Positions 53,665 to 63,562 of a DNA stretch of 64,000 nucleotides are shown here, one piece after another. Source of the stretch: Symbiodinium kawagutii (lineage: Eukaryota; Sar; Dinophyceae; Suessiales; Symbiodiniaceae); contig VSDK01009439.1 of NCBI GenBank assembly GCA_009767595.1, forward strand, positions 266,463 through 330,462. Reading direction: 5' to 3'. How positions within the stretch are numbered: position 1 is the stretch's first letter; each line of letters begins with the position of its first letter. The notes under the pieces were generated by a model, which saw nothing but the letters and a program-made list of their open reading frames with translations, made no database searches and was not told where the DNA came from. Both the position numbers and the translations under genes were made by a program.

Positions 53665-53883
53665 TCATGGTAGTGGTTGTGGAGTATCGCATGGTTGAGT
53701 ATGATTCATGGCGGGAGATGCACACTGAATGACTCCAAGATGCTTTCGTGGAGAAACAGCGAAAAGCCCCAAGAATTTCTCCCTACCAGCAGCATCACGA
53801 GTTGTTCTTTTTTTCGGTCGGGCGATCCAAAGAACAGCGAAGACTTCTGGTAGACAAGCATCGAACAAGAACAGCGGTACCAT
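53665..53883 (-). CDS. Locus 2, candidate exon
   Basis: One minus-strand frame is clearly protein-like (LFDACLPEVFAVLWIARPKK, then EKFLGLFAVSPRKHLGVIQC). Limits are those of the open frame; splice sites not fixed. Family unknown. Confidence 0.42.
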   Translation of the reverse strand: MVPLFLFDACLPEVFAVLWIARPKKRTTRDAAGREKFLGLFAVSPRKHLGVIQCASPAMNHTQPCDTPQPLP

Positions 53884-54044
53884 CGTAGTTAAGACACAAT
53901 TCCATCAACTGTTTCTATCCATTAAACATGTTGAGCAACTGTTAATTAACAGTAACAAATTCTTTGCTAGATTCTTTGTGATCAAGCAAAGAATACTTCT
54001 CCGAAAGATTGAGCCAAAGGTATAGCTTCAGCAGTGAGCCAAAG

Positions 54045-54245
54045 CTTCAGCGCCCAAGCGCCATAGCTATCCTTTACGCCCCGCCCCCGTGGAAGGTCCC
54101 AGGCGTGGTCCCTGTCCCCCGAGCAGCTCCGGATCCGCCTGGATGGGCACTTTGGACCTGGACTCCTGGGTATATCGCCTGCCGCGCCGGTAGCCGGTCC
54201 CGTGGCATGGGAAGAAAACGAGCCAGAGGAGCGGTGGCTGAACCA
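54045..54245 (-). CDS. Locus 2, candidate GC-rich exon, frame ambiguous
   Basis: A 200-base GC-rich island. One frame reads ESRSKVPIQADPELLGGQGP, and the alternative frame is Ser/Gly/Pro-rich. Probable exon. Confidence 0.35.
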
Positions 54246-54517
54246 GCCCGTCATGGAAAATATGCGCAAGTCAACCAACTATTTATTAAGAATAACTAGT
54301 GAAAATTTAAAAAAATCGAAACCACCAACCAGGGGATAATTGAGCATCTGTTTGATGAGAGGAGTGGTCACCGACAAGTAACAAAAATAGGGGGCATACC
54401 ACGTAATCATGGGATTCTAAGGTTATGGGGTTTTATCAGCAACAATAATGGTCCATTATGGTCCGTTCCAGGAAATTAATTACCAACAACAATGCTTACA
54501 AGCTACGATATGACGAA

Positions 54518-54629
54518 ATGGTGGATTCTCAAGCCAGTTTGGGAATCCCAAAGTGAAGGATGCTTTATTGGTATGAATGGTTAATCAACTGGATGATTGG
54601 GGCGTGCCCCTATTTTGAGAAACACCCAT
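54518..54629. repeat. MITE-like element, copy 2
   Basis: 5' ATGGTGGATTCTCAA, 3' TTGAGAAACACCCAT; 112 bp. Confidence 0.75.
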
Positions 54630-55342
54630 CTGGTTATGAGAGGTCTGATCACCAACAAGTAAAAAGATGTTGTTTGTTTCTATTGCTGTACATAACTTTT
54701 CACTATGATTGGATCTATCATAGAAAGCACTCGCTGTTCACAAACCGACTTATAACCAGGCAGACCCCACGTTGTGCGCTCCACTGCTGAAAAGTCATTG
54801 TCCGATTTGAGAAAGGCTCAAAGTAACCTCCATTCAATGGGTCAATCATTTTTGCAAATACACGATTGGTCCAAAAAGCACTCTTGCCTCCTATTATATA
54901 CTAAGTTCCCAAAGAACCTCTAGTGGCGTTTTAACATCTGAGACAGGGGGTTGCGGGGAACAGATTCGCTGACCTTCGTTCAACCAACCCTGCTGGTAAC
55001 CCTAAGCGAGGATTGGAGACGCTGAGAGAGCTGTTGTGTCTAAGTTGCATCTATTGACGATGGGTGAAATAGATGGTAAAACTTTGTACTGCTATTGCTA
55101 AAACATGCTGAGACATCTATAAGATTGGAAAACATGTCTACCATCTTGCTCCACTTAAAGATTTATCAACTTAAATTATTGCTCCATATTAAATCTGTAA
55201 ATCTATCCCCAAGCGATCAACTTCAATCAGCTCCACTACGCTTCATGGCGACTGCTCCAGTGGGAATGGCGACCAATAAATCGCATGACTGGTTGGTGGT
55301 TTCAAGCCCTCTGAAAGATGGTAAGCAATCAACCAACAAAAT

Positions 55343-55434
55343 ATGGCGGTTTCTCAAGCCATAGGGAGCCCCAAAGTTATGCTCGGTTTATTTCTAAAAA
55401 TCATTTGGGGGGTCCCCTGTTTTGAAAAACCAAC
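55343..55434. repeat. MITE-like element, copy 3
   Basis: 5' ATGGCGGTTTCTCAAG, 3' GGGGTCCCCTGTTTTGAAAA then ACC; 92 bp. Confidence 0.75.
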
Positions 55435-55674
55435 AAAACATAGCATGTTGCAAACCACTAACTCGATCAAAACATAGTTCAATGGTGCTTGTTCATAGGG
55501 GTGTCTTGAGGGCGGTCGTCATCTTCCAAAAATTATCCTTAGGTCAGTGGGAAACTGCTACTGCTAGTGTGTGCGGGTGTGCCCTGTTGCATAACGGGCA
55601 GTTCAAAGGGGAGGCACCAGGATGGAACCAGACATTGTTTCTTATAAACCGGATGATTCCCCTTGATCAACCCT

Positions 55675-55762
55675 ATGGTGGTTTCTCAAAATCATCCTTT
55701 ATTCGCCATTTGCAGTAATAAACCAACCATTTTAGGGGTCCCCTATTTTCGGAAACTCCCAT
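55675..55762. repeat. MITE-like element, copy 4
   Basis: 5' ATGGTGGTTTCTCAA, 3' GGGGTCCCCTATTTT then CGGAAACTCCCAT; 88 bp. Confidence 0.75.
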
Positions 55763-55774
55763 GTATATATATAT

Positions 55775-55856
55775 ATATTCATTTTTTTCAATTTATATAT
55801 TTATTTTTCTATTTATATATACTTATTTATTTATAAATGAATATATATATATATAC
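55775..55856. repeat. AT-rich TATTTA/TATATA tract
   Basis: Pure A/T with few exceptions, next to MITE copy 4. Confidence 0.85.
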
Positions 55857-55906
55857 TGACTAATTAAGCCCTATCATCCAGCATGGACCGATTCATACAA
55901 CTCTTA

Positions 55907-56299
55907 TCACACTGCCAGAACCAGGTGGGAACTCGAGTCCAGTGGCAGATACTTCCGGAAGAGGTTCACTCGCAAGTGATAACCTGGGCCGCAAGGATGC
56001 CCAACCAGGTACCCTCCAGTCATCAAGCGCTGGAAAGAAGTTGAAAACGGATCAAAATTGTCATTTCCAATGGGGACAGGTATGAAATGATGCCTACAAA
56101 CGATAGACTTCCAAGCCTGAAAGCCGTCATATTGCAAGAACCCCTGGCTCCTTAGCTCCCAAGCAACAGCCAGCAAACCAATGATTTTGAGCCCCTGTTT
56201 TTGGACAAAGGTCACTACACCTGGGCACATATTTGGTGCCACGGTTGCACCGTTGGTGTCCCATGGTATCGCTGCAACTCGTGCGGTTGCTACTAACAT
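55907..56299 (-). CDS. Locus 2, exon of about 120 codons
   Basis: The most convincing exon of this locus. It reads RVAAIPWDTNGATVAPNMCP, then GLKIIGLLAVAWELRSQGFL, FQAWKSIVCRHHFIPVPIG and QRLMTGGYLVGHPCGPGYHL. The other two frames are broken. It suggests a globular enzyme domain, but I cannot name the family. Exact splice limits unknown. Confidence 0.55.
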   Translation of the reverse strand: MLVATARVAAIPWDTNGATVAPNMCPGVVTFVQKQGLKIIGLLAVAWELRSQGFLQYDGFQAWKSIVCRHHFIPVPIGNDNFDPFSTSFQRLMTGGYLVGHPCGPGYHLRVNLFRKYLPLDSSSHLVLAV

Positions 56300-56328
56300 C
56301 TATTAACCATCCCTAGGAATTGCCATGA

Positions 56329-56555
56329 TCAACCATGACCATCATCACCATGATCAACCACAACAATTTCAGCGTGTAGCAACCCGAATCGGGCCCTCGC
56401 CGTGTGCGACAAGCCCACTGGGGGTCCCAACAGCTGAATCCCCGCAACGCTGCAGGCCAGGCGACGGATGTTGAAGCCCATTTCCAGGACCTTCATCTCA
56501 AAGTAGTCGCTGCCCAACAGAATCAGATTGGGCAAGACCCATGCCAGGCCTAAAC
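56329..56555 (-). CDS. Locus 2, candidate exon
   Basis: Starts after GCCACCAG at 56556 and reads LAWVLPNLILLGSDYFEMKV, then GFNIRRLACSVAGIQLLGPP. High GC for the locus. The final codons near 56329 may be intronic. Confidence 0.5.
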
Positions 56556-56839
56556 CTGGTGGCTGCTTGCAGCTGGGTGGGCTGCTTGGTTGCTTGGTAC
56601 ATGGACAGACTGGCCTAAACCTTGAAGAACAGGATGAATCAACAAGGACAAGCCCGAACCTCAGAACACCTCTGATCAACAGGCACTGGGATGAAATGCA
56701 GCAATGAAATCATCATTGGAGTAGCAAAATTTTCCACAAACACAACAAAAAGTAAATACACTGCCCAAAACTGTAATTGTTTGTGAATCCCAAAACCACT
56801 AAGAATCTAAGTTTGTGGCTGTAACCCAATCAGTTAAAA

Positions 56840-56990
56840 ATTCAAGGGCCAAGGGGGGGTTAGTTTGATACAAGATAGCCATCAGTGACCAAAAAGCCAG
56901 CCTCGGACGACTGGAGGGGAGTGGTTCGAGCGAATGGTGCCGGTGGTGATAAGAGCCACCCTTGTGGCTGGTTGTTGTCCCAAATGCGTT
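56840..56990 (-). CDS. Locus 2, candidate exon, frame ambiguous
   Basis: Two open frames (one His/Ser-rich, one with QPQGWLLSPPAPFARTTPLQ). GC-richer than its flanks. Probable exon. Confidence 0.3.
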
Positions 56991-56999
56991 CTGAATCAC

Positions 57000-57127
57000 G
57001 TGGGCGTTTCTCACGTCAGAGGGGTAGGGGTACCCCCAGGCCAACAATCCAGTTGATTAATTAATCATTTAGATCGTAATAAACCAACCATAACTTTGAG
57101 GGTTCCCCCATTTCAAGAAACCACCAT
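57000..57127. repeat. MITE-like element, copy 5
   Basis: 5' GTGGGCGTTTCTCA, 3' TTTCAAGAAACCACCAT; about 128 bp with an internal GGGGTACCCCC. Confidence 0.7.
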
Positions 57128-57559
57128 GTCAAGGATGTTCAAACCATTCAGAATCGCTACATGTCACTTCTATCTGTCATCCTGACCATTCTCTTTGGAT
57201 GTTCACAGAACCGTACCAGGGTGACCTGCCAGGTAGGTCCAGTAATGGTCCAAAGCACGAGGTAATAGGGTTTGTGAACTGGAAATCTTGGGGGCACACA
57301 AATGATACGCCAATGAAACTAGCAATGTGAATGATCACATAGGAGTCATGATGGTAAAAATAGGTGTGAAGCCTGTGGGTGTGCTGGTGTGTTGATGTAG
57401 GTGTATGGTTGGCAAAATCCAGTCACTACTACAGGAAGCCATCCACGAAGATGGTGATTCTAACAGTCTGAAAGTATAGTACTGATATGTGCTGGTGATG
57501 ATACTTGGGTGTCCAGCTGGGGTTAGTTAACCATGGCTTTGAACCCTATAGGCAGCTGA

Positions 57560-58400
57560 ACCAACCCCTACAACCATGCGGAATGTTGTCAATTACGATT
57601 CACAATTGGCGATCATGTCGATGGAGAAAGAATTCAACCATCGGAAACCATGTTCAAAGGCATTGACGATATAGACGAGCAATCAACCATCATTGAGCAC
57701 GGTTACTATGAACACCATGGCTGCTATAATTACAACCACTAGATATCATCATAACTGTCAGTAACCATCAGTACCTATCCTTAGAAAAGAATACTTCATG
57801 CCATGGCGATGCGGGCAAAAAACCCTTCCCAGCTGCTTATCATTGTCCATCCGGTTAATCAATAGTGATGAGCAATACTGCTAGTGATTGTGATAAATTC
57901 TTCGTGATTAATGCAACCCGGGATTGATAAACCCCTGGTCGATCAAAAGGGGTATCCCCCAAAAGCCTTGGTTTCCCATCACAATGGTAACCAGCCTCAA
58001 TTGATAAATCTATGGTTTATAAATCCTGTGCACATTAAGTAGTCAACTATCATCAACCACTGGTTGATGATCATGGTTAATTATATATTAGAGATTAACG
58101 ATCATCATCACTGACCATGATTCATAATATCTTCAATCAACCGGTCCCGCCCGTTTTAACATCAAGCATGGGTCACCCACTATCAGCAACCCAACAGTAG
58201 TTGCCCTCATCAATTCTCAACCATCATGAATCGTTGCTGAGATTGATAGCGCATCAAACCATCATTGACCTTAAATCATTGATCATCAACTATTGCCATT
58301 GACCACTATCATCATCGATCATTGACTATCACCATTCAATCGTCTTAACATATCTTAATCGGTCAATTAACCATTCACCATGAACTATCAACCAATCCTT
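57560..58400. repeat. Degenerate CCATCA/ATCAACC low-complexity block
   Basis: Dense irregular CATCA, ACCAT and TCAACC words with no frame. The complementary words dominate at 58680-59170, so the composition flips strand around the 58418-58579 ORF. Confidence 0.6.
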
Positions 58401-58417
58401 TCATCAACCCAGGCACC

Positions 58418-58579
58418 CTAGGCGACCCGCGGCACGCGACGCGCCCTGCCGATCCAGTGACAAACAGCCGTGGAGTTGCGATCCCCGTGGATCCACAGCC
58501 GATCTGCGCTGGTCTCGTCTTTGACGTTCAGTACGGTGTCGATGAGATACACCTGGGAGGTGTCGGGGAATGTGGCCAT
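58418..58579 (-). CDS. Locus 2, small ORF or terminal exon (53 codons)
   Basis: Complete ATG-to-TAG frame: MATFPDTSQVYLIDTVLNVK, then DETSADRLWIHGDRNSTAVC and HWIGRARRVPRVA. GC-rich, strongly protein-like and flanked by low-complexity DNA. It may be an internal exon whose start and stop are fortuitous. No family recognised. Confidence 0.5.
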   Translation of the reverse strand: MATFPDTSQVYLIDTVLNVKDETSADRLWIHGDRNSTAVCHWIGRARRVPRVA

Positions 58580-58591
58580 CGGTCAAGCAGC

Positions 58592-58695
58592 TAACCAACC
58601 AACGTTCATGGGGGATTTCCACCAACAATCATAGGGAAAACAATGGTTAATGGGGAGGAACCAGGGGTACGGGGTTTTGACACACTGCCATGTAG
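58592..58695. repeat. Dispersed repeat family 2, copy 2
   Basis: Matches 52988-53092 in the same orientation. Confidence 0.65.
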
Positions 58696-59170
58696 GTGAA
58701 GTGATGGTCGATGACGGTAGTGGTGGCCAATGGTGGTAGTGGTTAATAATGGTTGTCAATGATAGCAACCATGGCCATCATAGTCACCGTGATGGTCAAT
58801 GATGGTAGCTAGTGATGATTAATGATGGTCAAAGATGAGCACTAGGCTGATGGTGATCGATGTTCCAAAACATGTAGGGGGTGAACCTCTCAACGAAAGA
58901 CAGGTCTAATCGTTGTGGGATGTGAACCGCTGCGTTTAGAAGGGACCCACGACAATAAGTAATGGCGATTGTGCCGCTCTCGATCTGTGGAAGTGATGGT
59001 GATTGTGCTGCAAAGCTGGTAGTGGTCACGAATGATGGTCAATGATGGCAATTTTGGTCAATGATTCTCAATAGTTCAAGGTGGTTTCCTGATGCTAGTG
59101 ATGGTTGAATGATGCTTGTTCTGCAGATTGCTTTACCATGGTTAATAATGATCACTGATGGGATGATGAA
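58680..59170. repeat. Degenerate TGATGG/GGTCAATG low-complexity block
   Basis: Irregular TGATGG, TGGTCAATG and GGTTAATAATGG words on the plus strand. It surrounds the exon at 58890-58984. Confidence 0.6.
58890..58984 (-). CDS. Locus 2, candidate internal exon
   Basis: Begins right after CTTCCACAG (acceptor ending 58985) and reads IESGTIAITYCRGSLLNAAV then HIPQRLDLSFVER. The frame stays open to 58829. Good peptide inside low-complexity DNA. Confidence 0.5.
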
Positions 59171-59870
59171 AATCATGGTGCTTTGGAGCCAGTCTATGCC
59201 CGTCTCACTTTTTTGAAGATTGAGTACGGTTACCTCCAAGATGTCGGTGACCCCTCAACACTAGTAGGACGACCCCTCAAGTATGATCAGAGTTGGGCTT
59301 GTCAACACTGGCAAATGGTTACTGCCCCTTGTTGGCGGCGACTGATGAGCCCCTTGTTGGAAAAACGGCAACACTTTAGTGGTCGGTAACATTAATCGAC
59401 CAACATTTACTATCATCAACCGTCATTTCCCCATCACAACCGAGACAAGACTTGGTATTTAATGCAGATCCAGTTGTTTAAAAATAAATGATGATAAGAC
59501 GTATGTCACATCTCTAGAAAGAAAACAGATCTATATAGATTGAGGCAACTTCAGTATTCTACACAAATCTCTGGTACTAATACAGATCTGCTATTGTCAA
59601 TTTGAATTTGACTTGGACCAGACTAGATGACCCTTATCTCGAATCTTCCATTGATCTACTGGGCATTAACTCAAATGAACAACCATTGACACTCATGGTG
59701 ATACTCGCAACACGACGGGATTCGAACATTAGTACGTGTCGCCTAGGAGGCCGGCCCATTTCTGGCCAACATCTGGGATGTTTGGTCACAACGACTGGAA
59801 CCTTGTCTGGGATTTTAATTTTCCAATGTCACTACCATTTGTCTAGCTTGTTTTCTTGCTTGTTCTTTAT

Positions 59871-59982
59871 ATGGTGGTTTCTTAATAGCTGGGGATACAC
59901 CGAAATCATCCTTTACATCAAGCATCTATAGCAACAAACCAAGCATTTTTGGGTTCCCCTATTTCGAGAAACGCCCACCCAT
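59871..59982. repeat. MITE-like element, copy 6
   Basis: 5' ATGGTGGTTTCTTAA, 3' TTCGAGAAACGCCCACCCAT; 112 bp, flanked by TAT/ATA. Confidence 0.75.
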
Positions 59983-59984
59983 AT

Positions 59985-60768
59985 ACTAGCATGATTTGTT
60001 CGCTTTATCAGCGAAATTAGTACCAGAATCGATTCACCAGTCCTCTCTTGTTCGACATGAAACCACGCCAGTTAAACCACAATTACTGGTAATTATCCCC
60101 TCTTATTGACCATTTCCAACCATTATAATCACTATCAATCACCATCAGCCACTATTAATTAGCTATTCAACCATTATAAAGCTTTACACCTATTTCTAAT
60201 GATTGTATTCACCATCATTAAGCATTATAGCCACTACTACCCACCATTAGTGACTATTATCTACAATTATCAACTACTATTTACCAATAATCCTCCCTCC
60301 AGCTCTTTGTGCAACTTGCATCGCATCTGGATGATTTGTGAGTTGATGGTTCATGGCCACAATCATGGTTCACAGCTATGATTCATGCTTGCAAACATGG
60401 TAAACAGCTACGATTCATGGTCATATTCATACTTAACAGACTTCATACTTTGATTCAAGTTGTATAGCTATGGTAGAGAGCTGTTTTTTGTCTATGATTC
60501 ATGATTAATCCACACATGTATAGTCGCATATATACGTAAATGTGATTGACAATCATGGCAAGCTGGGAGGATGCATTGCTATTGTTTATGGATGATAGCA
60601 GCGGTACACGCATCTAAAAATAGAAACGTTGATCGTTGGTCACGATGGAATAGTGGATTTCAAGAGTATATGGCCAACAATTACCAACAAATGTACTACT
60701 TGAGCTGCTTGGTAGCTGGGATTTAGGTAGTCCAGGCCCTTGCCATGGTTGTTTACGTGTGAAACTCA
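59985..60768. other. Low-complexity spacer
   Basis: CCATTAT/CACTAT words and AT-rich DNA. No coding signal. Confidence 0.45.
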
Positions 60769-60769
60769 C

Positions 60770-60839
60770 CGCAGCAAGGAGCTTTGATGAAGATCGTGGC
60801 CAAGTAATAGGCATTGCCCAGATTAGCCTCAGGTGACAG
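60770..60839 (-). CDS. Locus 2, candidate internal exon with consensus donor
   Basis: Ends at TGCG|GTGAGT (donor at 60769) and reads EANLGNAYYLATIFIKAPCC. The acceptor is either CATCAG (60840) or CCTGAG (60828). Confidence 0.48.
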
Positions 60840-61243
60840 CTGATGCGTGCGACTGGTCAGTGATTCAGGCGCTGGTTCATGTGTCTTTCTGGCGCTTCCA
60901 GGGTTGTTACCAATGCTTTGAAACACTTTCGACCAGCACATCTGTGGCTCAGGCAGGTTTAAGCATGGCAGATGATCGATATGCATTGAGAGGATTCGCA
61001 GCAGTGGTGATTGCTGATTGTAATGCACTATTCTTGGATTGGATTTTGACCCCTAAAAAAGAACAAACATGAACATGTTTGGAACCCTGCTCCTCCAAAA
61101 TGTTTCCAATCCTAGTGAGTGTTCTCAACCATGGTCTTAAACCCCCAACAAAAAATGGTTTTTGATTCCCCCGTACCATTCCAAGAAAAACTCCAGGGAC
61201 TCTAACCCTCAACTGCGCAACGTGAACATCGACTTTTCACGAC

Positions 61244-61327
61244 CTGGCCCTGGCATCACTCCAAGGGGCCAGCAGCAACACTAAGATGGTCTTCCACCAA
61301 ATATCCTCCACGTGCACGTAGCAGAAC
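61244..61327 (-). CDS. Locus 2, candidate internal exon (84 bp)
   Basis: Acceptor TTTCCTTAG ends at 61328, donor GTCGTG at 61243. Reads FCYVHVEDIWWKTILVLLLA then PWSDARA, with a hydrophobic, possibly membrane, segment. Confidence 0.48.
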
Positions 61328-61387
61328 CTAAGGAAACACGAAACAGATCTCAGGTCCACTGGAAGAAACTGGCCGGATGCAAAGAGA

Positions 61388-61388
61388 C

Positions 61389-61441
<53 letters not shown>
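61388..61441. repeat. (GAT)n microsatellite
   Basis: Eighteen ATG/GAT units without interruption. Confidence 0.95.
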
Positions 61442-61717
61442 GTTGGTCAATGATGCTTTGTCGATGACTGTTCGTGATACTTGGTGATGCTGGCGGTTGT
61501 AAGAGGATGGTAGGTGAGTGACGATGATCTTTCCATGTCTATAAATCACTCCTACATTTACCTTAAATCTCTGACGATTTATAATCGAGTATGGCTTATT
61601 TGGAGCTTCCGTTCAAAGAGTAGCTTCGTGGGAAATCCGCCACCATCAGCTTTCCTGGAAGGGTTGAGCCAACACCCAGTCCACTCGACAGTGCCGGAAA
61701 TCCTGACTACCATCTGG

Positions 61718-61885
61718 TCACATCACTCCTGGTAGCTTCTTAGCTGCCCCCTGTGAATCCCCTTTAAAGGTCGACATGGGCACACCCTTGGCTCCCAATC
61801 GCTCCCTCCCAACCAACAGCCAGTCCAAAGACTTCATGAAGGACCACAGCAAGCTGAAGCCCACCTCATACAATCCACCTTCATC
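61718..61885 (-). CDS. Locus 2, candidate exon
   Basis: Starts after GGGGCCAG (61886) and reads DEGGLYEVGFSLLWSFMKSL, then DWLLVGRERLGAKGVPMST. Stop at 61718, so the donor lies shortly before. Family unknown. Confidence 0.48.
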   Translation of the reverse strand, partial: DEGGLYEVGFSLLWSFMKSLDWLLVGRERLGAKGVPMSTFKGDSQGAAKKLPGVM

Positions 61886-62762
61886 CTGGCCCCGGAGATT
61901 TTCCGGGCAGGGCGGGGTGTTGGCACCCATGTGGCCATAACAATCATCGACTCAGCCAAGAAGTCCGCCTAGTGACTTTGCTGTTTAGATTCGGCACATA
62001 TGCCCTGAGGGCCTTGTTGACCATCATTAATTGCCTTGGGATAACTTCAACTTTTCACCCTATCAGCAACTTAGTTCAACGGTTGATCCCAGTTGCGGAG
62101 AACAAGCTTCATTCTACAAGTATCATAGTTGATCCCCTAAAACTAAAAATGTTAATCCCATCCTTATACGGATAGTGGTTTATATAGGGATTATAGTGAT
62201 TTATAGTGGTTTGATCCCCTGAAACTAAAAATGTCCACAAGGGATCAATACATACTGATGTTAATCCCATCCTTATACGGATGACCGGCCTGTACGTTTC
62301 AGTTCCACATTTGGGAAACAACCGTAGATCATCCCGCAGATGGTTGTGAACGTAACCATGTTGATTGTCACTTTGAGAACAAGCTGTATGCCAGTTTCAT
62401 ATGGTAATGGGAGTAACTGGGGTTGCATCAGCAATATAATTTTCATTGGTAACTGGGGACCATAACCATGGTGATTAACAATGGTAATCAATGATAATTG
62501 GTGTATAACTGGGGTAAATTGGAGTTGTACCAGCGATAAAAGTTGCAATGGTATAACTGGGGATTATACAGTGGTATGTGGCAAAGCCCGGGGTTGCATC
62601 TGTCATCAATCGGGTTACACTGCTGACTTCTTGCCGGTGAGCGATCCTCATGGTTGCGCTCACCACTTACAAACAGTCAAAAGCTGATCCCCCAGTCTTG
62701 ACCATTGTCCACCGTCATTCACTGTCATGAATGGTTGTCAATGGTTATCAACCATAGTTAAG

Positions 62763-62871
62763 ATGGCGGTTTCTCAAGACATAAGGGTACCTTCAAAATG
62801 CTGGGTTCATTACTGTAAATGGTGAATATAACGGATGATTTAGGGGTACCTCTATTTTACGAAACCGCCAT
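62763..62871. repeat. MITE-like element, copy 7
   Basis: 5' ATGGCGGTTTCTCAAGACAT then GGGTACC; 3' GGGGTACC then TTTTACGAAACCGCCAT; 109 bp. Confidence 0.78.
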
Positions 62872-63281
62872 ATGTGTTCACAGTTACTTGACTGTTACTT
62901 AACCACCATTCACCACTACCCAGCACCTACTTATCATGGCTGACGGTGGATCATAGTGACTGACAATGGCGGATACTGGTTCAATAACAAATACTGATTG
63001 ATCGTGGTTGCTCATGGTTATGCGGTATGCGGTCACGCATGGTGAATGATGCACTATGCCTGCGACCAAATCAAAAGACAACAGTTCGATTTAGGGTTTC
63101 GCTGCTTCTCCCAGCCAATTAATGTACACCAGAAACACCGGAATCCCACCTTCATTTTAAGCCAGCCTCAAAAATCTGCAAAGAAATTGGTCACCACCTG
63201 ATCATACCAATTGTTAGCTACTACCTACCATTTCTTAACCACTTAAGTTTCCATCAGTTAACCACTTTGAAACATGATCAA

Positions 63282-63475
63282 CTAACCAGGCTGCGCCATC
63301 ATTGAAACTGGTGGCGTCTCCGTTGAACGGCGAGCTCCGCTGCGCAGCGCTGTTTGGTCCTCTGCTTCGATCTGCTCCTTGAAATCGTTCGATGGAAACA
63401 GGTCGTCGTCGAGGATCATCACCTGATGGATCTGTGGGAACCCAGCGAAGGACATGGGATCCGTAAGGTGGTTGA
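63282..63475 (-). CDS. Locus 2, exon with a GT-A glycosyltransferase-like DDD segment
   Basis: Reads HLTDPMSFAGFPQIHQ then VMILDDDLFPSNDFKEQIEA, followed by a charged tail and a TAG at 63282. The pattern of a short hydrophobic strand, an acidic triplet and L..(S/P)(N/D)F resembles the metal-binding EDDL..APDF segment of GlcNAc-transferase I-type (GT13) enzymes, which use Mn2+ and UDP-sugar in the Golgi. This is similarity by eye over about 25 residues only. A CCCACAG at 63432 could be an acceptor, but the frame is open and sensible upstream too. Confidence 0.5.
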
Positions 63476-63537
63476 TGTGTATACGGATATATATTACTGA
63501 TATTTAGTGATTAGTTTATGTAAATTGATGATATTTG

Positions 63538-63562
63538 AATATGTATATATATATATATATGG
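63538..63562. repeat. TATATA microsatellite
   Basis: Run of TA dinucleotides. Confidence 0.9.

Noticed and set aside
59700..59780. GGGATTCGAAC, resembling a tRNA T-loop on the minus strand
   Set aside because: Flanking bases do not form a T-stem or a cloverleaf.
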